The position numbers and the translations under genes were made by a program. The notes under the pieces are model-generated. The model did no database searches and was not told where the DNA came from. It was given only the letters and a program-made list of their open reading frames with translations. Source: Anarhynchus alexandrinus (taxonomy: Eukaryota; Chordata; Aves; Charadriiformes; Charadriidae). Taken from it: DNA of 64,000 nucleotides. Numbering within the stretch: the stretch's first letter is position 1; each line of letters begins with the position of its first letter. The stretch lies in assembly GCA_008711295.1 (NCBI GenBank), contig VUYV01000046.1:1365904-1429903 (forward strand). Direction: 5' to 3'. Below are positions 11,089-24,438 of this stretch, in pieces.

Positions 11089-11089
11089 N

Positions 11090-14000
11090 AATTGACTTAC
11101 AATTGCACAATTCAAAATAACCTGCGAGAAGCTTTGGGTGCACTGTAGGCTATTCAGATAGGGATATGTCTGAGTCTTGTTTTCTTTCATCCTGTTCATC
11201 CTGCCCCCCTGCCACTCCCACAGGCTGTAAGGACACACTCAGAGCAGACACACGGAAAGCTGGTGTCTTTCCTCACCCCATGACAGAAGTTTGTAGATGC
11301 TTCCAGGTGGGCCCACCTGGTAAAAGCAAATGGTCCAGGGATAGGAGTTTTTATGGGGTAAAATAAGAATGCAAAGGTATGTGTGGTTAAAACAGGGGAA
11401 GAAAATAGGTAGATATGAGTGTCTTCCAGGTGCTTTGTCTGTGGTGTAATCTGGGCATCTCCTTGCCCTTGGTTGGCCTTCACATCATCACTAGCTTGAG
11501 CAGAAATTCACATGAGGTTTGATGTGGGAAATGTGGGATGAAGGGCTTCTCTGGACAAGTGGAAGCTGAAATCTCTTCTTCCTGAAGATGAAAAGTTGAG
11601 ATGAAACAGAGTGGCCATTTGTCATCGTCGTGTATCAGTTTGCAGGCAATATCCCAGTAAGGGTAAGGGTTCAGCATCAATGAAGCTGATTGATTGACAG
11701 ACAAAGCAATTATTTTATGCTAAAAACAGTGTCTGGAGAAAGGACTTGGCAAAGAAAGCTGGATCACAAAGTGAACCTCTCCATGTTGCATGAAATGGCG
11801 ATCAACACAGTTAATTTGGACTTTACTTCATGTGGTGGAGCCCTCCCAGGCCTACTGAAGGTATGGTAGCCTGAAGGACACTGCTATCTCCTCTCCAGCC
11901 CTTGTGTTGTTTTGTTACTTTCTTGCTCATTCACATTGTTTAGCTCCACTTACCATCTGGAGTGACAATGTCCCCTTTGTGGTTGGGTACCAGGACCCTC
12001 TGGGTCCACAGGAGTAAAAAAAGAGAACCCTATGGAGAAACAGCAAAGACAAAGCTGCAACGGGGACACCAGGCAGACCTGACCCCAGCAGCTTAGAGTG
12101 GGTTGTTATCAATCTGAGAGCCTCTGGTCTGTAGGCTGAACAGGAGAACAGGCATCTTGAGGGAAAACAGCTCTGAGAAGGCTCCTGTCTTTGTGAAACC
12201 CATCCCATCATGGGCCATGACCCCCACAAAGCATCTCAGCAAGGGAAAGGCTGTTCATCCAACCCTTCCCTCATAACCTCTTTGCCCCAAGCTCAGCAAA
12301 AGCCTCAGAACCATCAGGTTTGATCTCTGCAAAGTGGAATTAAATCCATCTTCTCTTGTAAGGGGCTCTGTAGGACACATCCACCCCAAGGCTCTGAGTT
12401 TCATTCACCTACACCCAACTTTTCACTGTCCCTCCCCTATCCCTGGGTTCGCATGGCAATACTCCCTACCAAGGGCTGTCCCTTGGTCCTTTTGGCCGCT
12501 TTGGCTGCATTTCTACAGGCAGTGAGGGACGATGGCCCATGAATGGCCCTTGCAGGACTGCAGCTCTCTGAACACTGATTTTTGCAGCAAAAGCACCAGC
12601 GTTACCAGAAACTCCTGCAGTCTTCAGGTCCATTGAAGCAATCAGGTCCATCACGAGCAATGCAAGTGCCACCGGGTTCCTCCATGACAGCTGGAGGAAG
12701 CCTGACCCCATGCACGGGGCAGCTGGCACACGGATTTTGTCTGAGCAAGTCGTGAAGGATTTCTTAGCCTTGCAGTGTCTCGTCCATACGCTGCAGAGAG
12801 GCTGACACACATGTCTCGGCAGGGTGAGTCACACCTGTACTCCACTTTCAAACACAAGGCACTACATACAAAATGCTCTCGGGCGGTTTTGGCAAGCGGC
12901 TTCATTCTGGTACCCCTTCTGCATCTCCCCTTAGCTACAGCATCTTGTGTAACTGAGAAATATGGCATATTTATCCCATACCTCAGGCCGTCTCTATGTT
13001 CTTTCACTGTACCTTGGAAACCAAACTTCTATTCTTGCCAACAAATCACTTTCAGACAAACGGAGGAGTGTGTGGTAGCTTGGATTTCTTCTTCTTTTTT
13101 TTTTTTTTTTTAAGAGAAATTTTTTGCAATCTAAGAAAAGACTTGAGGATCTATTTTTAAAGATTATATCCCCCCTCCACCCACTGCGCTGCAACAACTG
13201 AACACTTTGGCTTGATGAGAATATTAGTAAAGCAGTCACAATCTGTAGGGTGCACTTCTTAAAACTACATTGCATAATGCGATAAGCGGTGAGTGTAACA
13301 CAACAAAATGCAATGGGGGCTGGGATTTGCCATAGTATGTGAACTAAAAAGTCGTGTCTTCAGCCAGGATTGATCACCAACTAGTTTGCAATAACCCACC
13401 CCCTGACCTTCCCTGCTTCTGTCTCCCCAGATTTAAATCCATCTATCCTAGAGACATACTAGAGCATGGTTAATACAGTGTTTTGCAGGAAATGTAACTG
13501 CTAAAATAATCTCTTTCTCCTTGATATATATTGGTATTTAAGGAAACCAATAAGTACAGTAACGGCAATCGTACGCCTGTAAGATGATTTGAAAAGTGCA
13601 TTTTTATCATTAGAATCTGGGGGAATTGCATTAGCTCTAATAAAATCCTATAGAACTTCAGTGAGGATAATAACTTTAAAATGTTGTTACTAGTAGCATT
13701 GTCAATTCTATTCTGAGATCTGCAGTGTTAACAAATTAGATGTAAGAAAAAAAATCCATTTGATTTTGTTGAAGGCTACTGCGTTCAAGGAAAAATATAG
13801 CACTTTCTAGATTTTACTGAAAGTCCTTGGGAATCAGCCACCCACCCGGGGTGTACTGAGTGATTAATGCTGGTCATGTGCTATTTATCCCTTAGAATGT
13901 AATCACAAGCTGATTATTTTGTTCAACACATTTTTGGTGATTTGATTGAGAAGCTGCATGGACTTAACAGATTCAAAGGAAAACACATAGAAGAGGAGTC

Positions 14001-16222
14001 GAGAGACAAAGGTTGCCGCTAGGTAAGGATGTTCTTGGGACCTTGGTATAACCAAATATCTCTGATTAAGATTCAGCTTTTGCAACACTTTAGACTCCTG
14101 TGTCTTTGCATCTATCTTAAAAGAAGTGGGCTAAGTTGATAAGGGCAGATGAGAGAATATGGCCTTACTCTGCAGACTTTTGTGCAGCTAAAAGAAATAA
14201 CATTGTACTTCAGATCCGCAGAACATGTAGGGGAGAAGGGGTAGAAACAGGTGAAGATTTGATATGGGGTTCAAAATTTGGAAGAGAAAGGTGTTCACTC
14301 TGAGCTGAGCTCCCCTCTTTGGACAATCACTCTCTGCCTGCCTTGGAATCTAGCAAACAGGAACCTTTGGATAATAATAATAAAATAATAATGTTTATGT
14401 GGCTCTTTGCATGAGCATATAATGAAGCACATTGAAAGACAAGTGTGTGACTATCCCTGCTACTGAGATGAAGTGCAATAGCACAGAAGAGGCTTTCTCT
14501 TTTGATTAGCTAGCAATTGCAACACCACCAAGTCGTGGGAAGGCTGTTCTCTAGCCCACTACTTGTTTCTGATTTCCTGAGCTAATCTGTGCTGGCCTAC
14601 AAGACGATCCAAGCTCACTGTCTGGGACAAGGTGAAAAAAGAAAGGTGTTTTATTTTTGAACAATTCTCTGTCTTCTTTCTTGGGTGGTTTTTCTTTGTT
14701 TGGTTTTCTGTTGGGGTGGTTTTTTTTGAAGGGCTGAGATGCGACAATGACAACTGAGATGCCATCTCTGGCAGGTGATAGATACCAAAGTCTTGAAAGA
14801 GTCTTGCGAGAACCCAGGGGTGGATCTGAATCAGCCACAGAAAAGCCACGAGGTGTATATCTAAAAATCTGCTGGCCTTATGCTGGCAGTTGCAGGAAGC
14901 AGAAGAGGAGACCGTGCCTGCATATGAATGCAAAAACAGTTGATGTGAGAATGGAAGCTTATCCTAATTAACTGAGTGAAAGCAAATTCAATTTGTCTGG
15001 CAACATGTGCGTGTTGGATTCAGTTTGCCTAATAATGGTCTGAGTTTAACCCTGTTAAGAAAAGAACTGGAATCCAGAACGTAATGCCTGGAAATTGATG
15101 GGGCACTTCACCCACGAGGTGTCTGTCCCTGTCTGAGGAAGCAACTCAGGAAGAAACACGGAATAAAAGATGAGGCAAAGAGTTCCCAACTTTTCCCTGC
15201 TGTATGGCAACTACCTTTTAAAATTAGAGAGACTGTCTGTGTCGAGCTTAAAAGACGGTTAATGTTCAGAGGTCCACAGACAGCAAATGGTCTTTGGCAC
15301 TTTTTGGCTTTGCGTGGGTTGAGATGACATTCAAACGCGTTGTGTTCAGCCTGCTAGCTGGAGGACAGGAGAGAGGGTTTGACAAGCCTTGAAAGTCGCT
15401 GCTGTTTTAGCCCGGGAGCTTAAAATGAGGTGAACTTATTCACACAAAAATCAACCTTTTGTTGAGTACTGCCATTCACAGTGTCTCTGAAAACTATTTG
15501 GTTTGGAGGCAGTTATTTTCTTGTTTTCTAGACTGTGGCTCTCCTGTGGTTCCTCTTTGCTTCCTAAGCATTGGCTGAGATTTTCTGCTTTCCATGCCAA
15601 ATCCCTTCCTCATCATCGTTCCCTTGCCTTCTTTTGGGGTCCCATTCCTACATTCCACTACTTGCCACTTTTTGGATGCTTCTCCCCACTATGGCAGGCA
15701 CACAGCATCAGCTAAGGACCCTTGCAATGCAATGCCTCTCTCCAAGCAGCTTTTTTTTTTCATGTGTCCCCCAAGACACCATTCTCCCAGCCCTCTCCTG
15801 CCTTTCCTGGCCATCCCACCACCACTTATTTTGTCCTTCTCCATTTTCCATTTCACTGGAGCTGTACAGAAATTCATCCTCTTCTCACATTATGTCCAGT
15901 CAGTGACTCCCCTGGACCAAATGGATGGCAATAACATTTCTAGGTGGACGTTTTGTAGGTACTCCGCTCTCAGGCCGCTCCTCCCGGTTCATTGCTGTTT
16001 CTTGATTAGAAGAATATCTCGTGCTGCACTGTTGGCAGAGATGGATATGCAGGACTTTTTGTCTTCTTTCTGCCAGGTCTAAAGCAGCACTGTTCTTCAC
16101 ACCACTTAAACCCACAATACAGGTGCCATGTTTGAGTATGGCCAACCCTCCCCCTCAGATTCCTGCCATCTCCAAATGACCAGGCCGCCACTGCTTGTGG
16201 TAACAGATGTACCTGACAGTTT
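11090..16222. other. Intergenic DNA, nothing recognised
   Basis: About 5 kb with no recognisable exon, CR1 or LTR. There are a few homopolymer runs (for example poly(T) near 13096-13112). Short overlapping open frames look non-coding. Confidence 0.5.
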
Positions 16223-16342
16223 TCATAGAATCATAGAATGGTTAGAATTGGAAGGAATCTTAAAGATGATCTAGTTCCAACCCTGCTGCCATGGGCAGAG
16301 ACATCTTCCACTAGACCAGGTTGCTCAAAGCCCCATCCAACC
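16223..16342 (-). repeat. CR1 LINE, short 3' fragment
   Basis: catagaatcatagaatggtt followed by the GGAAGGAATCTTAAAGATG and gccatgggcagagacatc blocks is the reverse complement of a CR1 terminus, truncated after gccccatccaacc. Confidence 0.88.
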
Positions 16343-19261
16343 AATCCAAGTTTTCTTTACTCCCTGTCTGAAACTTTTAAGGTGTGTGAAAGAGCTCTTT
16401 CTATTCCTGGTGGGAGGTTGCTACAACAGCTTTAGATGTCATTAAAAGAATAGAGGGCAGAGATTATTTCTCTCTGAAGCACAAAGTAAGGGACATCTTG
16501 CAAGAAAAATCTCTTCTCGGGAGACAGCCAGCACATCTAGAGCAGAAATGATTTAAATACCCAAAAGCAGAGCTGCACTTGGTGTAATGGGTCCACTTAC
16601 GTCAAAGGAAGAGCTTAGATTCAAACCAGATGAGTCTCCAGCACCTGAAAGACTTCATATGGGCTTCTGTTGAGACTGGGTTTGCACTAAACAAACCAGT
16701 TGTTCATAGCCAGGGTCTCTGATTTCTTTTTTTTTTTTTTTTTTTTTTTCTTAGAGCAGAATAACATTAGGAAAAAAGCTGCTAACAGTGGCACAGAAAA
16801 GTCTTGCAGCAGGGAAGGAGTCCAGCACAGGTTCAGCTACAGCAGGGGATTTTAAGCAATTATTGCATCTTGCGTGAGATCAAGAGGCTCCTGGAGCATT
16901 GTGTGGCCCAGCGTGGGACCTGGGGAAGGTCTGACTTCGCCTCAGTGGAAACATGATAGAAGCAGGATTTCAGCTGCTCATCTCTTTGAGATTACCCCGT
17001 GTCACAGGATGCTGATGTGATGTGTGCAAGTTAGTTGCTGTCAGGGATCCAGAAGTGTGCTGGGATCAGTAGAATAAATCCAAAGCCATAACTGGGAACC
17101 AGAGATGGTCTTGCTAGCACCGACTCCTAAACATTAACGCGGGAGAGTGAGAGATAAGAAACCAGAGTCTTATTTATTGCTGCTTAAGAGAGAGAAAGGC
17201 ATGTTCAACACTGACAAATTTGCTCTTTTTTTCATTAGTCTTTTTTCCTAAAGCCGGAGAAGCTGTTTCAAAACTAGTTCCCGCAGAATTGCAAAAGGCT
17301 GAGAAATGGAGTTGAACAGAGGAGATGGCTGTAATTTCCAGCAAACCCAAGTAAAGAATTGTTATCGACAAAGCTTCTGCCACACCATTAAAAAACTCAG
17401 CAGCCATTTTTTCACTCCTGATATTGTGCGAGATAACGGAGTCGGCTGCAGTACAGACAACTCCTGCCTCATTACTCTGACACCGTGCTCAATAGACTCC
17501 AACAAGTCATGGACAGATGGGACCAGAGTGTCTGGAGGGACTGAGTGATGCACAGGTGCCACCCAGGCAAAGCTGGGGGTTGCCGGAGACTTCTGCTGGC
17601 AGATCTGTTTGGGCAGCCAGAGACCAAAACCACAGGGGAGGGGGTGTTGCAACTGAAGGATAAGAGTGGCCCTGGGTCTCTCACTGCCGAGCTGACAGAG
17701 CTGCTTCTTTCCTCCCTTGAGAAATGACTTTCTAAACCATGAATAGTCTCATCCCCTCTACATGATGGTTTAAACTCGTCACAGGTCTTCTAGTTACTTT
17801 AGTGAACTGAATTCTGTAAAATTTGAGGTGATGGCTTAAATTCTTTTTAAAGCCTAATTTGTTAAGAAAACCAAGGGCTTTGTTAATTTTCTAGAGGGAA
17901 ACTCCAGCAGAGACTTTGGTGGACGATCTGTCTGTGTAAGGACAAGGTTTCTGAGTGATGAGCAGGGGGAGAAACGCAACACCTGTGGTCTGTGACCCCA
18001 CCCCACTTCTGACCACATAGATTTGATGCTGTGCCAACTAAAATTATGGAAAACTCCCATTGCTTTCTGTAGGGTTGGATTAAATCCCTAAAGAGAATGA
18101 TTTGGATGCAGAAGTGTGGCCCACGTGGTCCTTTGCCTTTGATGTCTCATTAGGATTCCTTTGAAAAGAGTCTGACATGGGCATTTTGCTTTCAAGCCAC
18201 AATCTTGGAGACAGTTCAGATCAATAGTGACTGGATCGGTTGCCCTCTCCTCTGTGATCAGAGGGTTTCAAGACATGGACAGATAGGTTCAGGGCATCTC
18301 ACTGCTTAGATGTCCACATCCTCCTAACCAGAGCCTTTGTTCTAGGCTCAGGGGTGCAATGAAGATGTGGCTGGACCTGCATGCTAAATTATCCTCTCAT
18401 CCTGTAGGTGATCCAATTAAGCCAAATTTGAAGAGAACCAGAGAAGTTCATGCTCTGCCTTGCTGTGCATGAAGTCAGCAAGTTAATAATGGACATTGAT
18501 CTCTAGGGCTGTCAGTCTGTCTAGGGCTGGGTGGAAGAGATTTCAGATTTTTATTTTTTTTTCGTCACATCATTAGGTTTCATACTGCAAGCAATAAACT
18601 CTGTAGCCTGCAGCTGTGAAAACACTAATTTGAAAGCTATTATTTTTTATATTTTTGAGAACTTGCTGCTGTATTTTTATATATATATACTTTTATATAG
18701 AATTTTTTTTTTGTCCCAAAAATACTCCAGTAGTTCTTTCAGTTTACTTTTCCCCTTTTCTGATTTTCTGGATTTTCATATCAATTAGGCTATCTCTTTC
18801 CCCCTCTTCCCTCCACTGCCCCTTCTCTTTTTTTCCTCTCCCTCCCTTTATTTGCTAGAGCAACAAAAACCTTCAGAATAGAGGGGATTTACCCAGTGCA
18901 GACTCTAAACATGCAGTGACACCAAAGTTTTGCCTGTTACTTATATATAATATGACCCCTTCTCATACCTACCCCTCCATTTTGGGTGTGTTAATCTAGT
19001 ATCTTCTCCCTTTCTAGGACTGTATTTTCGCAGATCTGTTGGCTTCATTCCTACATCTTCAGCCTTGTAAGATCAGAATAATAGCCTTTGGCTAGGACTG
19101 AGTGACGCTATCTAGAAAAGGAATTGTCAACCTTCAGTGGCGTGTTCAAGAGTTTCTCCTCTTTCTTTTGTGCCTTCACCCTGTGTTTACTCCCCACAGA
19201 GATCTCTCTGCTTTGTTGGTCCCTACAGCTCTAGAGTCCTGTGGTAGTTAGTAAAGGCACT
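16343..19261. other. Intergenic DNA, nothing recognised
   Basis: No exon or repeat family recognised apart from a 23-base T run at 16727-16749 and short TA runs near 18676-18690. Confidence 0.5.
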
Positions 19262-20229
19262 CTTTTCAGGGCAGTTCTCCTGTTCAGTATATTCATTAGT
19301 GACCTGGATGAAGGGATAGAGTGTACCATCAGCAAGTTTGCTGATGACACAAAACTGGGAGGAGAGGCTGACATGCCAGAAGGCTGTGCCGCCATACAGC
19401 ATGACCTGGACAGGCTGGAGAGTTGGGCAGAGAGAAACTTTATGAAATTCAACAAGAACAAGTGTAGGGTACTACACCTGGGGAGGAATAACCCCATGTA
19501 TCAGTACAGTTTGGGGGCTGACCTCCTGGAGAGCAGCTCTGTGGAAAGGGACCTGGGAGTCCTGGCGGACAACAGGATGACCATGAGCCAGCAATGTGCC
19601 CTGGTGGCCAAGAAGGCCAATGGCATCCTGGGGTGCATCAAGAAGAGTGTGGCCAGCAGGTCGAGGGAGGTCATCCTCCCCCTCTACTCTGCCCTGGTGA
19701 GGCCGCATCTGGAGTATTATGTCCAGTTCTGGGCTTCCCCGGTTCAAGAAAGACAGGGATCTGCTGGAGAGGGTCCAGCAAAGGGCTACTAAGATGATTA
19801 GGGGATTGGAGCATCTTTCTTATGAGGAAAGGCTGAGGGACTTGGGGCTTTTTAGTCTGGAGAAGAGAAGATTGAGCGGGGATCTTATCAATGCTTCTAA
19901 ATACTTAAAGGGAGAGTGCCAGGGGGATGGGAACAGTCTTTTTTCAGTGGTGCCCAGTGATAGGACAAGAGGGAACAGGCACAAACTCGAACATAGGAAG
20001 TTCCATCTAAACATGAGGAGGAACTTCTTTCCTTTGAGGGTGGCAGAGCACTGGCACAGGCTGCCCAGAGAGGTGGGGGAGTCTCCCACTCTAGAGACAT
20101 TCAAAACCCACCTGGACGCTGTCCTGTGCAACTGCTGTAGGTGATCCTGTTCTGGCAGGGGGTTGGACTAGATTATCTCCAGAGGTTCCTTCCAACCCTG
20201 ACCATTCTGTGATTCTGTGATTCTGTAAT
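19262..20229 (+). mobile_element. CR1 LINE fragment with reverse-transcriptase C-terminal part
   Basis: This is the longest CR1 in the window, about 970 bp including the 3' UTR and an ATTCTGTG tail ending near 20229. The first open frame (from 19241) contains the RT catalytic F-A-D-D motif at 19337-19348, followed by typical CR1 blocks ([24 protein letters not shown]). Reading frame shifts near 19740: the downstream part ([36 protein letters not shown]) continues in another frame. Everything upstream of the palm domain, including endonuclease and ORF1, is missing. The copy is a dead 5' truncation, but well enough preserved to be fairly recent. Confidence 0.93.
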
Positions 20230-20353
20230 GTAGCAGAGGGACATCAGTGCAAAAGCTGCCCTGGGAATAGATGTTTTGAAGGCAACAATAATGTTAAAAC
20301 TAGAGACAATTTTGTCAGCCTATGTCTTTTCCCTTAATGAAAGACAATGCACT

Positions 20354-20392
20354 ACCTGTGTCCTGGTTTGAGGCCCAAACCACGACAACCTG
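20354..20392. mobile_element. 29-bp LTR-termini hairpin with 5-bp flanking repeats
   Basis: The core 20359-20387 begins TGTCCTGGTTTG and ends CAAACCACGACA. These are inverted repeats matching at 11 of 12 positions around a 5-base loop. The ends resemble the TG...CA termini of avian ERV LTRs. Identical ACCTG pentamers flank it (20354-20358 and 20388-20392), as expected for a 5-bp target duplication. I infer an LTR insertion whose interior was deleted. A chance hairpin is the alternative. Confidence 0.5.
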
Positions 20393-23300
20393 CCCTTCTG
20401 CTGTTGTGGGATGGTTATGGTTAAACATGCTGGCACATAGCGCCGGGTGATGAAAAGCCACATTTCTGTCTGACTTAAATACAGGCTTGGAAAATAATAA
20501 CAGGAGTTAAAGTGTGACTAAGCACTTCCAAGGGCTGTCATGCTTGACACTGAAGGCAGCTGGTCATGCCCTTAAAGTCCTGTTTAATAAGATTACTGTG
20601 TTGCTCATTATTCAGGGGTCTAGAAAAAGCAATAAATTGTTATGTTCTCATAAAGATAACTAGCTGCTTGGGTATGTCCTTATTCGTCCTGCACCAGGGC
20701 TCCTGAAAAGCTCTCTCTGTGATGGCCAGGTTGGACCCATGATATTTAATTTAAGATGCCAACTTCCTTCTCAGAGTTGCCTGTTTTGTAACGAGTCTTT
20801 AGTTCACCAAAGTCCTTAGGTTTGTGCCTAAATATTTCTGAAGTGAGTAACACCTGTGTGTGACAAGACACACCAGTGCTATAGGCACCACAGAACAGCA
20901 GCTGGGGAGCTTCCAACATCAATGTTGAATGGCTTTGTGTGGTCACTATCACCCAAGTCAGTGCACAGTCGACAGGAAGGAGTGCTTGATCTGCCCCTGC
21001 TATTAATGAACAAAAAGAAATCTCTTCCCATCTAAGTCTACGCTGGGCTGGAGAATGAGCCGTACAGGAAACCTGACTTTAATTTTCTTTCCAATCCCCA
21101 TGTTCAAATCTCCATGACTGTGATTCATTACTGAGAAATGACTCTGTTCTACCTTCATATGTTGTAACGAGATTAATATAGCCATTTTGCATGTAGTGTT
21201 GATGATGGCCAGTGGTTAGCACACCTGGGATTGAATTAAAATCCTCTAGAGCTAAGAACATGAGTCATACGTACAGGCTGAGCTCAGGAGTCAACCTTTG
21301 TAGCTGGGGCTCAGAAACACATCTCCTGCAGTTGAAGGAGATGTGAGGCCTCTGCACAGAGCTGGGTGGTGACCTTGGCCTCACCCCATTTCTGTCTCGC
21401 AGAGTGGAGTTACTGGCTCTGCATCTCACCCACCAACACTGGCACATTCATAGGACCCAGAGCCCAAGTTGGGGTTAGCTACTGCTCCCATCCTCTACCA
21501 AGCTCTCTGGAAAGGATGGATACATTTGAGATCACATGCGTAGAAAGTTTTGAAGGTGTATCTTTAGTTGCAGATAGTCGTTCACAAGGGTTAGCTTCCA
21601 CCTGGGTACCTGAATTCATCTTCTAGTGCGAGCGCTGCTGGTATCACCAGGGAGACTGTGGGAACTGTATCTGTATGAAAATACTGAGCATCGCAGCAAG
21701 CGACATCAAAATTGAATTTCATTTGGAAGAGAAAAGGAACTGGGAAACATAGCTTGTCTTGAGGATCTGGATAGATAATTTAAGCACAATGACAGCAATG
21801 AAGAGAGGGTTACTTCATTTGCGCTGGACAAAGCAACCCTACGGAGATGCTGTATTAGACAGCATTTACTCTTGGAAAACTTTGCCAAGTCTTCTACTTG
21901 TATTATCTCTATAAATCATTTGCATCCAGAGTGTGTCCACTGTGACGGCTTTAGGAAGAAGTGTGTGTACTGAGGAAGGCTGGGGTGATGCTGACATTTG
22001 GCAGCATGCTCTAATTGCTCTGTTAGGAGGGGCTCAGCACCTACCTTGGTCCACGTAGACAGGATTGAATGCATGGAGACCTCGTCACTGGTCCCCAGCT
22101 GGCCCTGGTCAGTGATGCTGGAAACTCTCTGCAGCAGCAGCAGGGTCGGCAACAAATATGTAACTAGTTTCAGTCTTTGAGGGAAAATGTGCATACCACT
22201 AAACCTAAAAATAAAATCACAGCAGATGGTACCTTCACAGCCGCTGGCATGGACTGGCCGAGCCACAGAGGCCAAACTCCCCTCTGCTGCCACCCAGAAG
22301 CACCCTCCTAAACTGGGGCTGATGGGAATTTAAGTGCTGTTTGTGTTCATGTTTTCTCCGTTCCGTGGCACATGTCCAACATTATTCACTAACCGCAAGC
22401 AGCACAAATCACCCTGAATTTAGAAATGAATTATGTCTCCTTTTTTCCTTTTTTTTTTTTTAATGGATTATCATTTTGGATACAATGAATTCAGGTTCAT
22501 TTTCAGCTTGGAGAATGTGAGCCTAAGCTGTCTCTGACTTTTTTGAATCTGTGGATATAAGAATAAAACATGACCCTTCACGTCCTCAGTGGCTCAAACT
22601 GAATTGAAGTAGACGATTATTTAAGGTTCAGAACAAGTTAGCTAGCTCCTCTGTTGTACTGACAAGTCTCTCTCTCTTCATCTCTTTCTTACTTTTCCTT
22701 CATTTGTGCTCTGGCCAAGGCCTGGAAAAAAAAAGACATGCCGAAATCAAACCCAAAAGCTTGGATTATACACATTCTTACCCAAAACAGAGTGGGAGTA
22801 GCAGAAATCCCGCAAGAAAATATATTCTCAGAGGCCAAGTGATCTGGATAGTCAACAAAACTTAGGAATTACTTAGTGACTGTTTGATGTTTACTGCCCC
22901 TATTTGTTTTGGTTTGTTTGTTTGTTTAAAGGTGAAGTGTTTGGGGCAGCTTGGACTGGACTTATTTTTTGTTAATAAGCAGATAAAATTCTTTTCAACA
23001 GAGAGACATACTAAGGAAAAAAATAATCACTGCTGTGGTGCAGCCCTGTCCATCTATGAGATTGCAGTTCTGAACCCACCATTGAATTTCAGGGTTCCAA
23101 CACAATTGGCTTTCTAGCTGTTTTCGCTGACACTGGGAATCCCTGGTGTTTGGGATCAATCCATAACAAATTTTAAAACCTGCTCTTTGCATACTGGTTG
23201 TTTCTACTGGTTCTTTCTAACTCCTGTGTGCAGAACTGGTGTTGAAAGGGTTTTCGTGCCAGTCTCAGCCATCACAGATCAAGACACAGCCCTTTTTGCA

Positions 23301-23818
23301 GTAAAAGGCTGGAGCACTTTCTACTGTTGCATTTAACTAGAAGTCACTCTCCCTGTTTTTTTTTGTGGCAGAAAATCAATGCCATAATAGCTATTCCTTT
23401 TTGGCAAGAGACTGATAGCATTGGCCAGCACCCAGAATAATGCAAGCTGAAGATATAGAGTTCTGCCAATGTACCTTAAACCTCCTGACCTTCAGCATCT
23501 CAGGATTTCCAGCCCTGAGAAGAGAGCTTTCGGGATAAGAGATTGATAGTTCTGCCTGGCTGCAAGATGGTGTCCAAGAAAGGGCCCCAGTGGGAAACTG
23601 AAAACCTCCTCTGTGTTGCTTCTGCTTTCACAGTAAGGTAAATAATGGCTGATGCCACTGAAGCCAAGGGAACCGACTACCAAAACTAGGGCTGAAGGCA
23701 GCAAAATCAGTCCTCCTAGGCACGTTCTGGCTCCAGGAGTGTACTGTGTTGAGTTTGCTCACAAATGTCTACGGATGAAAACAAGCATGGTGTGATTTTT
23801 TTTTTTCCCTGCAGATCA
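20393..23818. other. Intergenic DNA, nothing recognised
   Basis: No exon or repeat family recognised. Short GTTT units near 22906-22926 only. Confidence 0.5.
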
Positions 23819-24145
23819 GATTTAGCTAGAGAAGGACTTTTTACTAGGGCATGTAGTGATAGGACGAGGGGGAATGGCTTTAAACTGGAAGAGGGCAGGT
23901 TTAGACTGAACATTAGGAAGAAGTTTTTCACTTTGAGGGTGGTGAGGCACTGGAACAGGTTGCCCAGAGAGGTTGTTGAGGCCCCATCCCTGGAGGTGTT
24001 GAAGGCCAGGCTGGACGTGGCCTTGGGCAACCTGGTCTAGTGGGAGGTGTCCCTGCCTATGGCAGGGGGGTTGGAACTCGATGATCTTCAAGGTCCTTTC
24101 CAACCTAAACCATTCTATGATTCTATGATTCTATGATTCTATGAT
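23819..24145 (+). repeat. CR1 LINE, 3' end with four-unit tail
   Basis: The 'gataggacgagggggaatgg' block, 'tgaggcactggaacaggttg' and 'ggcagggggg' precede CCATTCTATG and repeated ATTCTATG units to 24144. Good conservation indicates a relatively young subfamily, and its sequence closely matches the copy at 50402-50748. Confidence 0.93.
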
Positions 24146-24322
24146 CAGCCTGTGTTTTGGAGAGTGGCTCTTCGTGGATGCTGATATGCTGTTCCCCTGG
24201 GGGCTACCCACTTTGGGGCAGGCTAGCCCTGGTGCTCCAAGGCAGACGGACTGTCTGATCCTTGCAGATTGTCATAAGACTGCAGTTGCAGTTCAGCATC
24301 TGTTGGCTTCAGGGAGTGCAAC

Positions 24323-24350
24323 TTGCGCTTTTGCGCTTTTGCGCTTTTGC
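24323..24350. repeat. Octamer tandem repeat (ttgcgctt) x3.5
   Basis: Three perfect ttgcgctt units plus a partial one. A tiny local repeat in otherwise unique sequence. Confidence 0.95.
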
Positions 24351-24438
24351 CCTGACTAACCTGCTGTGTCGTTGATGGACCAAGGCAAACTCGCCCCATT
24401 CTTCAGACATTAACATTTTACTTCTTGCTGAATGGGAG

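Noticed and set aside
16727..16760. (T)23 followed by cttag as a splice acceptor
   Set aside because: It looks like a polypyrimidine tract plus AG, but no plausible exon follows. It is a simple T run.
19241..20144. Two open frames with reverse-transcriptase similarity as a host gene
   Set aside because: They are halves of a 5'-truncated, frameshifted CR1 element and not a cellular gene.
23765..24040. 91-codon open frame and its counterparts in other CR1 copies (for example 50357-50746, 44749-44949)
   Set aside because: They read through CR1 3' sequence. The shared residues come from the repeat, not from a gene family.
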